A stretch of 64,000 bases of DNA from contig OY856187.1 in the NCBI GenBank assembly GCA_963693315.1, forward strand, positions 112,755,746-112,819,745, given 5' to 3'. The notes under the pieces are model-generated. The model was not told the origin of the DNA and ran no database searches. It saw nothing but the letters and a program-made list of their open reading frames with translations. The translations under genes were made by a program, and so were the position numbers. Positions 30,830-42,892 of this stretch are shown here, piece after piece (the first letter of the stretch is position 1; each line of letters opens with the position of its first letter). The stretch comes from Diogma glabrata. Lineage: Eukaryota; Arthropoda; Insecta; Diptera; Cylindrotomidae.

Positions 30830-33800
30830 AGTTTTACCTATATATTCGTTTTAAGGCATTCAAAATTTAACAATAAAAAATTATAAATACTATTACCGAA
30901 AAAAAATCAAAAACATATACATAACTTAAAAACAAAAAATAATTTATAATAATAAAAAAAATGAAAATGTTAAATTTAAACTGGGAAATAATTCTGAATA
31001 CGTCCCTATTTGGGCGCCATTTGCTGGTACCAACTATGTACGGCTTATGGATCAGGCACCAAGGTTTTTTTACACATTTTATTGCTCCTTGGATGAGATT
31101 GAAAGCTACCTCAGATATCTAGTATGAATTTTGTGTCTATATTTATGGATTAATAAATAAATTTTAATAATAAGATTTGAAACATCAAAGGAAAATCAAT
31201 TGCTTTTTTCATATATTTTTATTTTATATGCTCCTTTTTTAATATCTGACATCAAAAAATTTCAATCGACATATAACAAAAAAAAACAACTGATGTAATG
31301 ATAGTTATCCGAACTGATGAAAGTGTATTGACCTTACAATATATATTTTGTGTTGCTTTTAGTTATTAAAAATAAAGCCTAGTCAAGATTAGTTACTGCA
31401 AGTTTTCGTGGAACTTTATTACCATTGACATTGTTTGCGATATTTATATTTATCATAGAGCCAAGAAATAGAAAAACATTATCCTACCAAATTTATACTC
31501 GTGATATCATACACTCCACAGTGAACCAATACAACATCGTTACTCCTTACGATGCCAGTTAATAGGCTTAAGAAGTAGATGCCGTCATCACCAAAACTAA
31601 AGAATGATTAATTTTTAATAAAAATAGAGAAAAACAAAAGTCCTGTGCTTCTTTTTCAACACATTGCGTTTATTAAATTAAATATGAAATTTAACTTTTT
31701 CCAAAATAATTGCCCATGGTATAGAAATGAGATTCAGATATTTAAAAAATAATTCTTTTATGTATCTTAAATGTTCATAATACCAACCAAATTTTATACA
31801 AAACCAATTGCCTAACCTTTTTCATCATTAATAAAAATTTATTTAATTCTAATTCCTTCAAAAACGAATTTCCCTTGAGATCAAACAACATTCACGTAAA
31901 CAATTATGCAGTCTTTTACATATCAAAATTCAAATGTTAAACTTTTTAACAAAGTTAGTGCTACAATTTGTATTACATTTTAAAATCAACTTGAATAAAA
32001 CATGGAAATTTTCTTTGAATTTAATACAACATTTAATACTCTATTATATACAACAAACTCATAATAAACGTAATTAATTTGTTTTTTCATCATTTCTTAA
32101 TGTCAATTAAATAATGATACAATTAATTTAATTTTTTTATGTTTGCTTTTAACAATCCAAGATTCAATGTTTTTTATTAAATATAATTTAAAATAAAAAT
32201 AATTGTAATCCGATTTGTTTTATTTGTTTGTTTAAAATATAATGAGTTTTTGAAGATGGTTTGTTTGTCGTCCATCAACAACTTTGAAATTGAACATAAA
32301 TCATTAGGCTGTAACTTTCCTGCTACATATAGTAGCTTGAACCGAAAAAAAGGATTAAAACCCAAATATTTTTTATATCTTTACTGTTCATTGCATATTT
32401 ATCAACATACATATTCAAATAAAATCAACAAGCGAATTTTCAGAAAATCAACAAACATACAAAAACATTTTTCTTGTTTTTCCACATCATTGAGTTTTCA
32501 GAACCAGTTCTTTTTATATCAAAGCTTAACTTTTTTTTTGTTTGTTTTGCGTTTAAAGCAAAAAACCTGACTTCGAGAAAATGGAAATTGATTAGAAAAT
32601 AAAATTGAATTTTAATTCTTTTATTTTGATGGTAATAACATGTATTAAGTTTTGGATGAGACGTCCTTAGGGTATCTCGAACCGAATTACTTTTCTCTGT
32701 TTATACTCTTGTTACCATGATTTTTAAATGAAAATCGATTTTTTATTGATTTGACTTTGGATTAGAGAAAAACTAAGTTTAGGAGTAGATTTTAAAAAAA
32801 GTTGTTTTGTTGTATTTTGATTTATGGAAGCGTTAAATTTTTATTACGTTTTGTTTTAAATCTCCTTTGGCACAAAACTGTCAATAAAATTAACATGATG
32901 GTTAAGATCTTCATCCAAATATTATTTAAACGGCTTCAAACAAAAAAGGGATTGAAGTAAAAATCTAAAAACAAATCACACATTTTTATTTTGTCAAAAT
33001 ATTTTTATTTCTATTTTATGGGTATCAATAAAAAGCACAACCTAATTTTTATTACATAAAACATAAACCGCAAAATACATATATAAATTTTGATTTCGAT
33101 ATTCATACGCATAAAATTTAACTTTATGCTAACATTATGTTAGGTATGATGTGGTTAGAAAAGTCAAAAGGAGGAATGAAATAAATATAACTATATATTC
33201 GTGATAGGTGTTATGATTTAGTTGAAGAGTGTTGTTGGGAAGTTTAAATTTTATGATCAATGTAGTAAAGTTTTATTGGAGATCATGTCATCAGTTCATT
33301 TCATAATTAAATTTATGTAAACAAAGAGTGTTTGGGATATGCATATATGGATATTTGTTTTGAATTAGTTTGGTTCTAGGTCACAGCAAAACATGTTTGT
33401 TTGCGTTATTCAGACTCTGGGAAATTTAAACTATTGTAACATTAATAACTATGAAGAGTTTACAGATTTACAGACTGACCCGTTCATACGCTTTTGACAG
33501 AGCTATCCATGAACTATCCTATACAGAGTAATTTTTGATACAGTGTCAATGCATATTCCTAGAGGATAACGTATACCAAATTGAGCATATATCAGTTTAT
33601 CAGACCAGAGGGTGTAACAGCCAGTCCCATAGCCTGAGAAAATTGAATCAAGATAAATGCATTAAAGAAGGCACACCGAAAGGCAGAAAAGACAGAAGCT
33701 GAAGCAGAGCTTCCTCATCTCAATGAGAAAGTGTGTGCAGAAGCTTCGGCCAGCAAGGAGTGCCCAATCCCTACCCTCAAAGGGTATTTAATCAAATAGA

Positions 33801-34052
33801 GTTTTTTTTAAGTTTAAAATGAATTTTTGGATAAACTTTTCTGGAAATGGTAGGCATAAAAAGCCATCCATGATGCTTTACGACTTAACATTACAGACGG
33901 TCATAGGTCACCTATGAACTATTATGGACATGCAATCGACTGACCAATCGGTCTTCACTTCGGTGAGGTTTTTGGTAGGGTGGAGTGGTAAACACTTAGA
34001 TTACACTGTACTCACCATTGTGTGTATTGAGTACCATTCTTCGACACCACAG
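30830..34052. other. AT-rich spacer with one coding-like island
   Basis: 30987-31127 is a less AT-rich island with an open frame (NNSEYVPIWAPFAGTNYVRL...) of 46 codons that I could not assign. 33590-34040 is also GC-richer and contains a GTAAACACTTAGATTACACT block of unknown origin. The remainder is AT-rich and non-coding. Confidence 0.5.
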
Positions 34053-34904
34053 CCCAGCTAACACAATAGGTGGATTTTAGCTTAAATATAGGTCGATATT
34101 ATCTGTACAAAATTTTAGTGAACATTCTCATTTAACCTAAATTTATGTATAATAAAAGGTTAAATTTAACCTAAGTGTCGTACTTTTTCCATAAAAATAT
34201 TGGTTAAATTTTCATGTAATTTTTATGTAATATGCTGGCTAATATGTGATTAAGTTTAACTATAATTTAACCAAATTTTAAGTTAAATAAGTGCATATGG
34301 TATGTTATATTTTAGCTAATTATTAGTTAAATTTAACTTGTTTGTTACACATGAAAACCAAAAAATGTAAGCTCCGAAATGTATGCCCCTCATGATCACA
34401 TAAGCTTACTTTATAGTATACTAGAAACTTTTATTATATTTTCAATAATTAATGTTTTTTTATTGAATACCGAAAAGAAAATTGAAAATTAAAGTATTCA
34501 GTTAATAAAAAAATAAATATTTAATTGTATTTTTAAGGGTTGTTCTCATTATTTTTTCCTGTTTTTTTTATGTATAAAAAAGATCGAATTTTTCTTTATA
34601 CATGAACATTTAAATCCATTCCAAAATACTCTCCAAAGTATGTATAAAAATGTTTATTTGAAGTCGGTTTAGAAATTGTCATAAAAACCTATTTTGTCCT
34701 TAAATGCATTAGTTTGGGAGATAGATAATATCGTATCCATAATTCCTAGCCATAAAATTATTTATCTGTTATTTAAGTTAAATTTTGTCAGGTGTTTCAT
34801 GAAATAACTTAAATTTAACCTAAATTTTTTCACGTATTTTATTTAATACATGTAAATTATCTAGCTATTAAGTGGAAAATTGATCATATAATTCTTATCT
34901 AGAA

Positions 34905-35045
34905 TACATTTAATAGCTACAATATCTGACTTTGGCAGAGTAAATTCATGTATATTTCATGTAACAGCTGAATACAAAACTAAGCAAGTGCAAATTATAT
35001 GTAATTTTACTGTACCAAAGTCAGATATTGTAGTTATTAAACGTT
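34905..35045. repeat. Inverted repeat inside the CCCAGC element
   Basis: TACAATATCTGACTTTGG at about 34918 and CCAAAGTCAGATATTGTA at about 35012, extended by further imperfect pairing (TTTAATAGC / TTATTAAA). About 30-bp arms around a ~75-bp spacer. Confidence 0.85.
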
Positions 35046-35459
35046 TTTTTCATGAGAGTTACATGTAATTGAACCATCCATTTTTCTTTAACCCTACTTT
35101 ATTATCGGACTGTCATTCTACCATAAAAAAAAGCTAAAAAATAATATTATAGTAAACAAAGTTTTTTAAAAAATGAATGAAAAAGCCTTCTTCTTAACCT
35201 TATTCTTGTTTCCTGAGTTTTATTAATTTTTACTATATACGCATTTCGAAAGCTAAATTTTAAAGTAAGCTACATTCCATATTTCCATTATATACCGGTG
35301 GTTTAATAAAAACCCATTTTAAAAAAGTAATAATCTAACTACAGAAAAATATAAAATATAAAGCAAAATGAATAAATCTAATAAAACAAACCATTTATTA
35401 GAGAAAATTAAAAAACAACAAACAAAAGAAGTAAACCGAAATAATAACAGTTTTATGGT

Positions 35460-35780
35460 GTGTCCGTGGTGTGTAAGCTTCGAAATGTAAGCTATAAACC
35501 AAAAATCAAAACTGAGCTAAATGAGAAACCAGGTATTTATAAAATATCCTGCAACAACTGTGAAAAATTTTATGTAGGTCTTTCTCAACGCAAAATAGGA
35601 CAACGCCAGAAAGAACACCTTACAGAAATAAAATACAAAAGGGCTGAGAATTTTAGCGCTGCCGCTCATATGCCGCTCAACAAAACGTCACCATCAAATT
35701 TAGAGCTCATAAAAGAGATTAATAATCTAAAACACCTAGAAGCGTACGAATTTTTTTCATTGAAAAAGAAAATCAATTAA
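35460..35780 (+). pseudogene. GIY-YIG endonuclease domain of a Penelope-like element
   Basis: The frame gives a linker (VCKLRNVSYKPK) and then GIYKISCNNCEKFYVGLSQR, the GIY-x(10)-YVG core of a GIY-YIG nuclease with the CxxC pair typical of Penelope-like enzymes. This is followed by GQRQKEH (the catalytic Arg/His region), and a region AAAHML-like before a short tail. About 106 residues. There is no ATG at 35460 (GTG), so this is the C-terminal piece of an RT-EN polyprotein; an upstream frame (MNKSNKTNHLLEKIKKQQ...) from 35367 is probably the RT-EN linker, frameshifted at about 35458. In intact elements the domain nicks target DNA for insertion. The final Glu normally found in the second half is plausible at YEFF but not certain. 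Confidence 0.8.
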
Positions 35781-36841
35781 ACCCCGGTATCCTGATGAAC
35801 AATAAAGAAGGAAACATAAAATATAATCTATTTAACCTAATAATTAAAAGACCGCCGAACATTTCGTCGCTTTAATAATGAAACAACGTATTCGCAAAAG
35901 AGTAGTTTCGAGATAACTGGGCTTAAAGATTTTTCGATTTTCTGATTTTCGTAAACTCGGCAGCACTATTGAATGAATAAAGATAAATTGGAAAAAAAAT
36001 TTCTACCAATTACTCTTGATTAATTTCCCCACAGCATATTAAAATTTCACATTGGTACCTGCTGGCTTTTCTACCTAAAAAGAGGTGAAAAGTCAATCAG
36101 GTACCTTATACGTTATTTCATATTTCTCGATTACGATTAAGCCTAAAACTGATTATTATTGAAATAACGCATGATATTCTTACAATTTTTTATTTATATG
36201 AATCGGCCCATCATGTAGTCACGAATGATGCTTATACAATATTTTATATTTACCATTTCGTGTGGCGTAATGTATGTACAATATACGACACTGATTTTGC
36301 CCAAGTTATTATTCTGTAGGAATTGGAATATCGTACATGCATTTACGCTGTTTCAATATTTAACCAAATTGAAATTTGCATGTACGTTAATTATCAATAT
36401 ATTAATTTTCACCCCCAGTTTTTATAACATTGGAAAATGTTAAAACGCCACTCTATAGAGATCCTTATGGGGAATGCAGGTCACCAATTATATAAAACAA
36501 CGTATAAATGGCATACGTTATTTCATTATTAAAGCGACGATATAATAAATAAATCACCTAAACTATATTTATGACTGAAGAATATCCACCCATTTCGGAG
36601 ATACCATAAAACTGATTTAGGTTCACTTCTTTTGTCAAATTCATTTTAATTTTTTTATTTTTTTTTATTTTCTCTAATGGTTTAATTATTTTATTGTTTT
36701 ATTAGATCCGTTCTTTTTGCTTTATATTTTATATTTTTCAGTAGTTAGATTATTAAATTTTTAAAATGGGGTTTATTAAACCACCAATATGTATATAATG
36801 GAATGTATCTTACTTTAAAATTTAGTTTTTATGTACTACAG

Positions 36842-36866
36842 GTGATGAAAGCATAGCTTTCGAAAT
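36842..36866 (+). other. Hammerhead-ribozyme-like motif
   Basis: TGATGA, AAGC-ATA-GCTT stem-loop, then TCGAAAT. This resembles the CTGATGA...GAAA core of the minimal hammerheads known from Penelope-like elements, but the first core base is G rather than C. It lies in the inverted partner copy and is antisense to the GIY-YIG frame. Low confidence. Confidence 0.25.
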
Positions 36867-37021
36867 TCGTATATAATAAAAAATAATAAAACAAGAATAT
36901 AAACAAGAATAATAAATAAATGTTAAATTCCTCAATAAACTGTTTTAAAAGCTCCTCTAAAGATGAGTCATTTCAAACTGAGTCACGATAAATGCGATAT
37001 TTTTAATTTAATATTCTTTTT

Positions 37022-37454
37022 AAAAAAATATAACAACGCTGTTAATGAAATCTTGTTTTGCAAAGCCCATTGGCTTAGTTCGTTCAACAGATCTATTTTA
37101 GTTTGCGCGTTGTGCTCATATTCCAGGTGTTCGCGCATCAATTCCTCAGCAATATCTGCATCTGATAATAAAAATTCAGCATTTTAACCAACTTGGGATG
37201 ATGCACAATCATCTGGATATCATCGTCACACTCTACATTTTCATCACAAGTAACACTAACGGGGATTTCGATCATAGCATTTTCTGCTGGCAAATAATTT
37301 TGAAAAATGGCATTCAGTTGTTGTGGCGGTGGCCGATCCATTTCTCGTTCGTTGACACATTTGATGCATCAACTCGTGCTTCGAATTCGGCCGCTTTCTT
37401 CCGCCGCATTATGTAGTATCGACCGTTTTTCTTAACTTTCTTTTTCAGGGGCAT
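37022..37454 (-). pseudogene. N-terminal part of a transposon-encoded protein (minus strand)
   Basis: ATG at 37454-37452 opens a basic N-terminus (MPLKKKVKKNGRYYIMRRKK). After a frameshift near 37340, the acidic section MDRPPPQQLNAIFQNYLPAE ... ECDDDIQ follows. After a second shift near 37165 comes EELMREHLEYEHN then LLNELSQWALQNKISLTALL. The last segment matches a pattern (L..WA....IS..AL..LL.IL) I recall from the N-terminal region of a widespread arthropod transposon protein family whose downstream part is missing here. The coding signal ends near 37022, in A/T runs. It sits centrally in the CCCAGC element and is probably the remains of its own gene. Function unassigned; non-functional. Confidence 0.55.
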
Positions 37455-38149
37455 TTTTTACTATTTAAAAGAACGTTAGTGAGAGAAATATATAATAAAG
37501 ACTGTATCCGAGCGATTTGATCAATATACTGCGCACTAATAATAATTGTAATCGGAAAACGAGATTTGCTATAAATCTTTATGGATACTTATAAACACTT
37601 ATACTTATTATATGTATTATATGAAAAAGACAGCAAAAATTTAGTTAACATTGGTTCACTAAACCAAATTAAATGCAATATTACATGTAAAACTCGACCT
37701 ATTTAACTTAACAGCAGTCTGAGAATTTTTTTTAAGTTTCAATGTTCCGTAGTTATGTTAATTTTAGGCTATTTAACTTATTTCATGAAATAACTGTTGC
37801 AATGTCAGCTAAATTACCGCTAGCTAAACAACAGGTAATAAGTTAAATACATGTATTAGATATACTTTTGTAACTTAAATTTTCACTTAATACATGAAAT
37901 ACATGTACTATCTGTATTACATGATTTTTTTTACTTAAATTTGTATACTTAATATGTTAAATTTACCTATTAACTTATTTTTTTACACCAAAAACATATT
38001 ACCTATAATTTTCGACTAGAAATACATGTACACTAATTAGCTGAAACAGTCATCTATTACCTTTTTCCACATATTTAACCAAACTTTTACTTAAATTTAA
38101 CCAAATCCCAAAATGGTTCACCTAAATTTCACTAAGTGTGCTGGCTGGG

Positions 38150-38759
38150 AGGCTTCTTCAATGTGGTGAAATGAGGGTCTAATTTTATTTTTCTGGTTGA
38201 GGCTTCTCCCTGAATATTCAATAAATTTTTTTAAGTTTTTTCTTTCAATAGCTTTATTTTTAGTTAGAGAAACCATAGCTGGGTTGGTAAAATTCGTTCG
38301 TTCTGTCCCCATCCTGATGGGTATGGGTAATCTCTTGTTAAGGTTTATTACAATCTGTTCTATAGAATTTGGTCGTTAGAGCTCAATCCACTCAGATCTT
38401 ACATACCATTGTTGGAGGAGCCCGCGAGCCCGGGATTCTTGCTTAATTGACGATCATCATTTGTATCCTAATTAGTTTTATTGTTATAAGGTGGGTCCGT
38501 GCTTGGAAATATCTTATTCTCTTAAGAATAAATAAATAAACCTTTATTAAAAATAAATACGAATAAAAAAATAAAGATGTTTTTTCAAATAAATTAAACA
38601 ATTAATTTTTGGGTGAACATTGTAGATTTTTGTTGATATCTACTGCAGAAAGAAAAACCGATATTTTTCTCTCCATCTCTTTCTTTTTCTAGCTGTTTGT
38701 TGCGCGGTCTTTTATTTATTAAAATGTCGGTCGTTTTACCAGTCGATCACTAAAGAACT
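38150..38759. other. Spacer between DNA transposon and gypsy copy 2
   Basis: Mixed composition, with a GC-richer patch GGAGCCCGCGAGCCCGGGA at about 38415. No gene recognised. Confidence 0.45.
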
Positions 38760-40620
38760 TTGTACTAAAGAACACTGAATTGGCTGAAGAGTGTATGCTA
38801 GGGGAAATGAGGTGGAGGAGCTGAGGTTTCCGCTATTGAATTCACTCGCAAGGAACGTGATAGTTGAGTCGGAATAAAAACGATGGCAAGGATAATGATT
38901 ACTAGGGAGGCTAGAAGCTTACGTAAATCGAGTGAGACATTATATGAAAAAAACGAACATTTTGGGGGTACGAAAACATCTACAGGAAGGACGTAAATTA
39001 GCGTGTTTTCAATTGAAAGCAGCATGGAGAATAATGAAGTCTCTACTGCACCAGCAACAGAACGTCCAATGGAAGCAAAATATTCAATCTCCATAGTAAT
39101 CATCACATTTTAAACCAATGGATAGGTCAATACCAATAGACATGGAGCCCATGACGCAAGCGCTACTTGATTTGGGACATACAGGACAACTGCGGCAAAG
39201 ACAAGAGCCATTGAAAATGTCACGACATCAACCGCCGAGTCCCAGAGTGGAAGATTTCGGCAAACAAATTTGGGTCCAACCTTAAAACCGAGGGATCTTT
39301 TTAATTGATCTCCCTTCACTCCACCACCAAAAAACCAGTCTCCACAGAGTCATCCTAACGCTGCTCCTACATTGCCATTTGGAGGATGCTAGGAGGAAGG
39401 AAGAAACAATTTAAGTCCTTACGACTGAAATTGGATACCTCTCGTCACGGGAGATAGCCGTTCACTGGATGTCCATGAAATGTTGCTGAAATGCGGCTGC
39501 CAGGTATAATTGTGTAAGCTAGGAAGACCTCAGGTTAATAGTCCTCCGATACCACAAGACAGCTGCAGATCGCCAATATTGAAATCATGACTAATAAAAA
39601 TCCATTAGTGCTAGGAGAGGGACTAGGGCTAGGAGAGGGAGTTCTGAGGCCCTTTGAAACCTAAAACTGAAAAAGAGCGTCAATGAGTACATTGTGGATT
39701 TGGGGCTTTGAATTGTCGGTTGGAACGTCCTTTCTCTGAAACGGAAATAATAGAAATGGCTAGGGAGGGACTGATTCAAGATCTCCAGAACGCTACTCTT
39801 GTGGCCAACATAACATCAATGAACGAACTTGTGCAGCAAACCCAATGTAATATATTGAAATTGTCCTGCTTGTCAACTAAATTAAAATTTAAATTATAGA
39901 CCGAGAGTACACTTGCCAGGCATTGTACTCCCAGGTCCTACAGCCTAAATGACCCAAACATAGAACATGGCTTCTCAAGTCAACTCAAACATTCCTCAGC
40001 AGGATCACTTGTCCTTAAACGGAGTTGTTAGAAGATTATTTCAATATAATAAAACTTATTTTTGGCGCCTGAAACGCTATCGTCGTTGTTGAAGGTTGCG
40101 TAAATTGCTTTAAAAAGCTTGGGTATCATCAATTATGTCATATATTATTGATCCTCGGTCATACTTATCAATTAATATTTTGAATTAAACATTTTAGCAC
40201 TGGATAGCCTCTATTAGTATTAGTATTTATTTTGTATCTGCGGCATTTCTTATTGCAAGTTAACCTCATGTATCCGCACGGTGAATGGCACTATGAAAAA
40301 ACTGTTGGGATATATTGATGTACCTATCACTCTGAATAGCTTAACTAAACAGATATGATTCCATATTGTTCCTGACTTAAAATGTCCCTATTAAACAGAG
40401 ACCTTACCCCACATCACCGGTTGTTCAACTTAATATCTATACAAAACTATAAAATATGCGTGATCAAAGAGTTGAGCAGTTCCTTGTGCTCGCCAGTGGT
40501 GTTAATTCAGAAGAGTTCTGGAAAAATGTTATGTTTACACTCCTGTCGTGTTAATTCGCTAACCAAGTAGGACGCTTACCCTCTTCCCTTTTGTTTTACT
40601 ATTAGGTGCTAATAATTTGT
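38760..40620 (+). pseudogene. Ty3/gypsy retrotransposon relic, copy 2 (gag-PR-RT)
   Basis: From left to right: gag-like pieces (PMTQALLDLGHTGQL at about 39148 and RPFSETEIIEMAREGLIQDL at about 39722); a decayed CCHC zinc-knuckle-like segment CVNCFKKLGYHQLC at 40097-40138; protease remnants (a gcactggatagcc active-site area at 40198, then GYIDVPITLNSLTKQ at about 40309); and RT (ELSSSLCSPVVLIQKSSG, then RVNSLTK) at 40470-40570. A deletion between protease and RT removed the GIDFW region. Multiple stops; the rest of pol is missing after about 40610. It supplies the gag reference for copy 3 at 5.6-7.2 kb. Confidence 0.75.
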
Positions 40621-41892
40621 ATTTTTCATTGATATTCTATTAATTTCAATGCAAGTCTTTGCAACATACGTTAAGAGATATCACAATTGAGCTAATCTGA
40701 TGCCAAATCGGGCCATTAAAACTAAAAAAATTCATGTAAAATATGCAAAAAAGTAATCAGTGTACTTTTTTATTAAGCCTTTGTCAATACCTTTTAACCA
40801 AAAAAATAAATTTAATAGAATTGGTAAACTTGTTTTTAGTAAATGGCACAAAATACTAACGATTACCAAAGTCAGAAGTCGGAAATGCTCGAGTTCACAT
40901 CATTTGCGTTTTAATTTGATTTTAAATCTTAAAAATGGCACACATTGGAATATCAGTTAACGTGAGGTATCACTTGGCATTGGCAGTGGGATATCACTGT
41001 ATTCAGTCAACGGTAGCACCTTCAATGTAAGCTGTGGAATATAACTTGATGCTGACACGCTATGCTGGAAGAAAAACCCTTCATATAACTCTATTTTTGG
41101 GTTTTAATCATGGAAGAAGACAGTGTGTCTCATGGTCAAAGAATATGCAAACAACTAGATTATCGGCAATCACATTTCAGTTTTTTTCCCTGTAAATTTG
41201 TGCAACAAATTTGCTGTTTACCTTCTGTTTAAGATTTGTTTTCTATATCCTATCAAAAAATATTGTTCTATGTAATATTTTAAATGTGATAGGATAAGCC
41301 TATCACATTTTACCAACACCTTAGAACAAATGTTGTTGTGGGACCTGGGGTCTTAAAAGGCTTTTATGCTTTCTGTGATACATATTATAGTTTCTACTAC
41401 ACATTACATTACTACACCTACTAAAGACTGAAAAAAAAAATAGGAGCTATACTGACAAGTTTATTGCTGTACAAAGAAAGACATACAAAACTTAGTTTTT
41501 AAATTTTTTATATCAAATTATAACGAACAGTTCAGCAATAGCCATTGTAGGACCTTAGGTTTTACACTCCTGTAAAGTATATTTTGTGTGTGTGATAAAC
41601 AAATGAAAACAAATGTAATTGTACCAGCTGATTATAAAAGTTAAAAATAACATTATAATTTTTCTCTTTAAAAATTATTATTAATCAGATATTGTGTTAA
41701 CGTTGTCTAAACAACACAAATTAATTTTGATAATGATAAATAAAATTAAAACAATTACTGTGAAAATAAAAGTTAATTTTTTTCAATATAAAATTCTGTG
41801 TCAGAGTTTTCCTTTAGTATCACATCAGTGCTTAAATAAATATAGTTTTTTGTCTGCTAACTATAAAACTATAAATGGTGACCCCGACGTGA

Positions 41893-41937
41893 TATAAAAC
41901 TATACCATACCGATATAAAACTATAAAACTATACCAT
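41893..41937. repeat. ATAAAACTATA tandem repeat
   Basis: Three to four copies of TATAAAACTATA with ACCATA interruptions. Confidence 0.85.
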
Positions 41938-42855
41938 AATTACCTTCACAGTGCTTATTTGGATGGAATATAAAAAATTAAATCCCTAGCAATCAACAAA
42001 AAAAAATTAAAGGTGTTCATGTTAAACGAAACCAAGTTAGCATCTTTTTAACAAACAACCTACAGTTTTTTCGCCAACCTTCTGCTTCATGGGTGTAGTA
42101 TTCACACTCATCACGCCACGAGAGGCAGTAACACAATTACCTTAATACAATAGACGATAAAAAAGGTAAAAAATCAGTAATGAATCTTAAACATTCTTCA
42201 CATTTTTTAACTTTCAATGTGTGCAAATGCAAATTGCTATTTTTATAAAGAATTTACAGTTGCTACTGTTGGTAAATTGTTTTATTGGCACTGTGATAAA
42301 TTAAAAAAAAAATTTGCTCTAATAAAATATTTTAACTTTGACTTTAGTCTTGACTACATATATCGATGTTGTATACAACATAATAAATTTCGAAGTACAA
42401 AAACTTACACATTTAATAAGGTAAAAAACATGGAAACGTTAGATAGGTTGTCATCTATAATGGTTGTACATTATTTGTCTACAAAACCTAAAGTTTTAGA
42501 GAAATTGTGTCGAAACTTCAATATCTGAGCTACAGATTTCAATTACATATAAGTTGTAGTCTTATTAATAACCATGAGAAATGCAATCAAAACGAGTTAA
42601 AGTATGTAGTAATTCTGCAAGACAATTTGCACTTGATTAATTCTGCTGAAATAATGTCTGACCCATTTTTACATCACAAACTGAAACAACCCTCTAGGTT
42701 TTTATTATTACTGCTTGACAACATAGCGTTTGTATCCTTAGGAAAGTCCTTTAATTTTTTTAATCTTGTAGAAATACCCTATGCATAGATTTGTCAAAAT
42801 TAAAAACAAAAAGCAATGATATCTGCGAAAAAACATCAAAAAAAATTTTACTACT

Positions 42856-42892
42856 CAATCAAATCAAATCGAATCAAATCAAATCAAACAAA
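42856..42892. repeat. (AATCA)n microsatellite
   Basis: Six to seven imperfect pentamer units. Confidence 0.9.

Larger units (their letters stand above)
35225..36885. mobile_element. Penelope-like element with an inverted, internally deleted partner
   Basis: 35225-35475 reappears inverted at about 36585-36885, and 35865-35891 reappears inverted at 36517-36545. The order of blocks is the same in both, but the partner has lost the segment that encodes the GIY-YIG domain. The arrangement is thus a complete 3' portion followed by a reversed copy, a configuration reported for Penelope-like elements. The reverse transcriptase part is not present. Confidence 0.7.
34053..38149. mobile_element. DNA transposon with CCCAGC termini and subterminal TTAAATTTAACC repeats
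   Basis: Left end CCCAGCTAACACAATAGGTG at 34053; right end, reversed, CCCAGCCAGCACACTTAGTG at 38149. AG occurs on both outer flanks. About 300-500 bp at each end is rich in (A)GTTAAATTTAAC- and TACATGTA-type motifs in both orientations. The interior carries a broken minus-strand transposon gene (37022-37454) and an inserted Penelope-like element pair (35225-36885). I do not assign a superfamily. Confidence 0.65.

Noticed and set aside
32250..32570. 106-aa plus-strand ORF
   Set aside because: Composition dominated by Phe/Tyr/Ser/Lys/Asn with no motif; reads as chance in AT-rich DNA.
42217..42788. Two overlapping ORFs of 103 and 93 aa
   Set aside because: Phe/Tyr/Lys/Asn-rich composition typical of random AT-rich DNA, no motif, no splice logic linking them.
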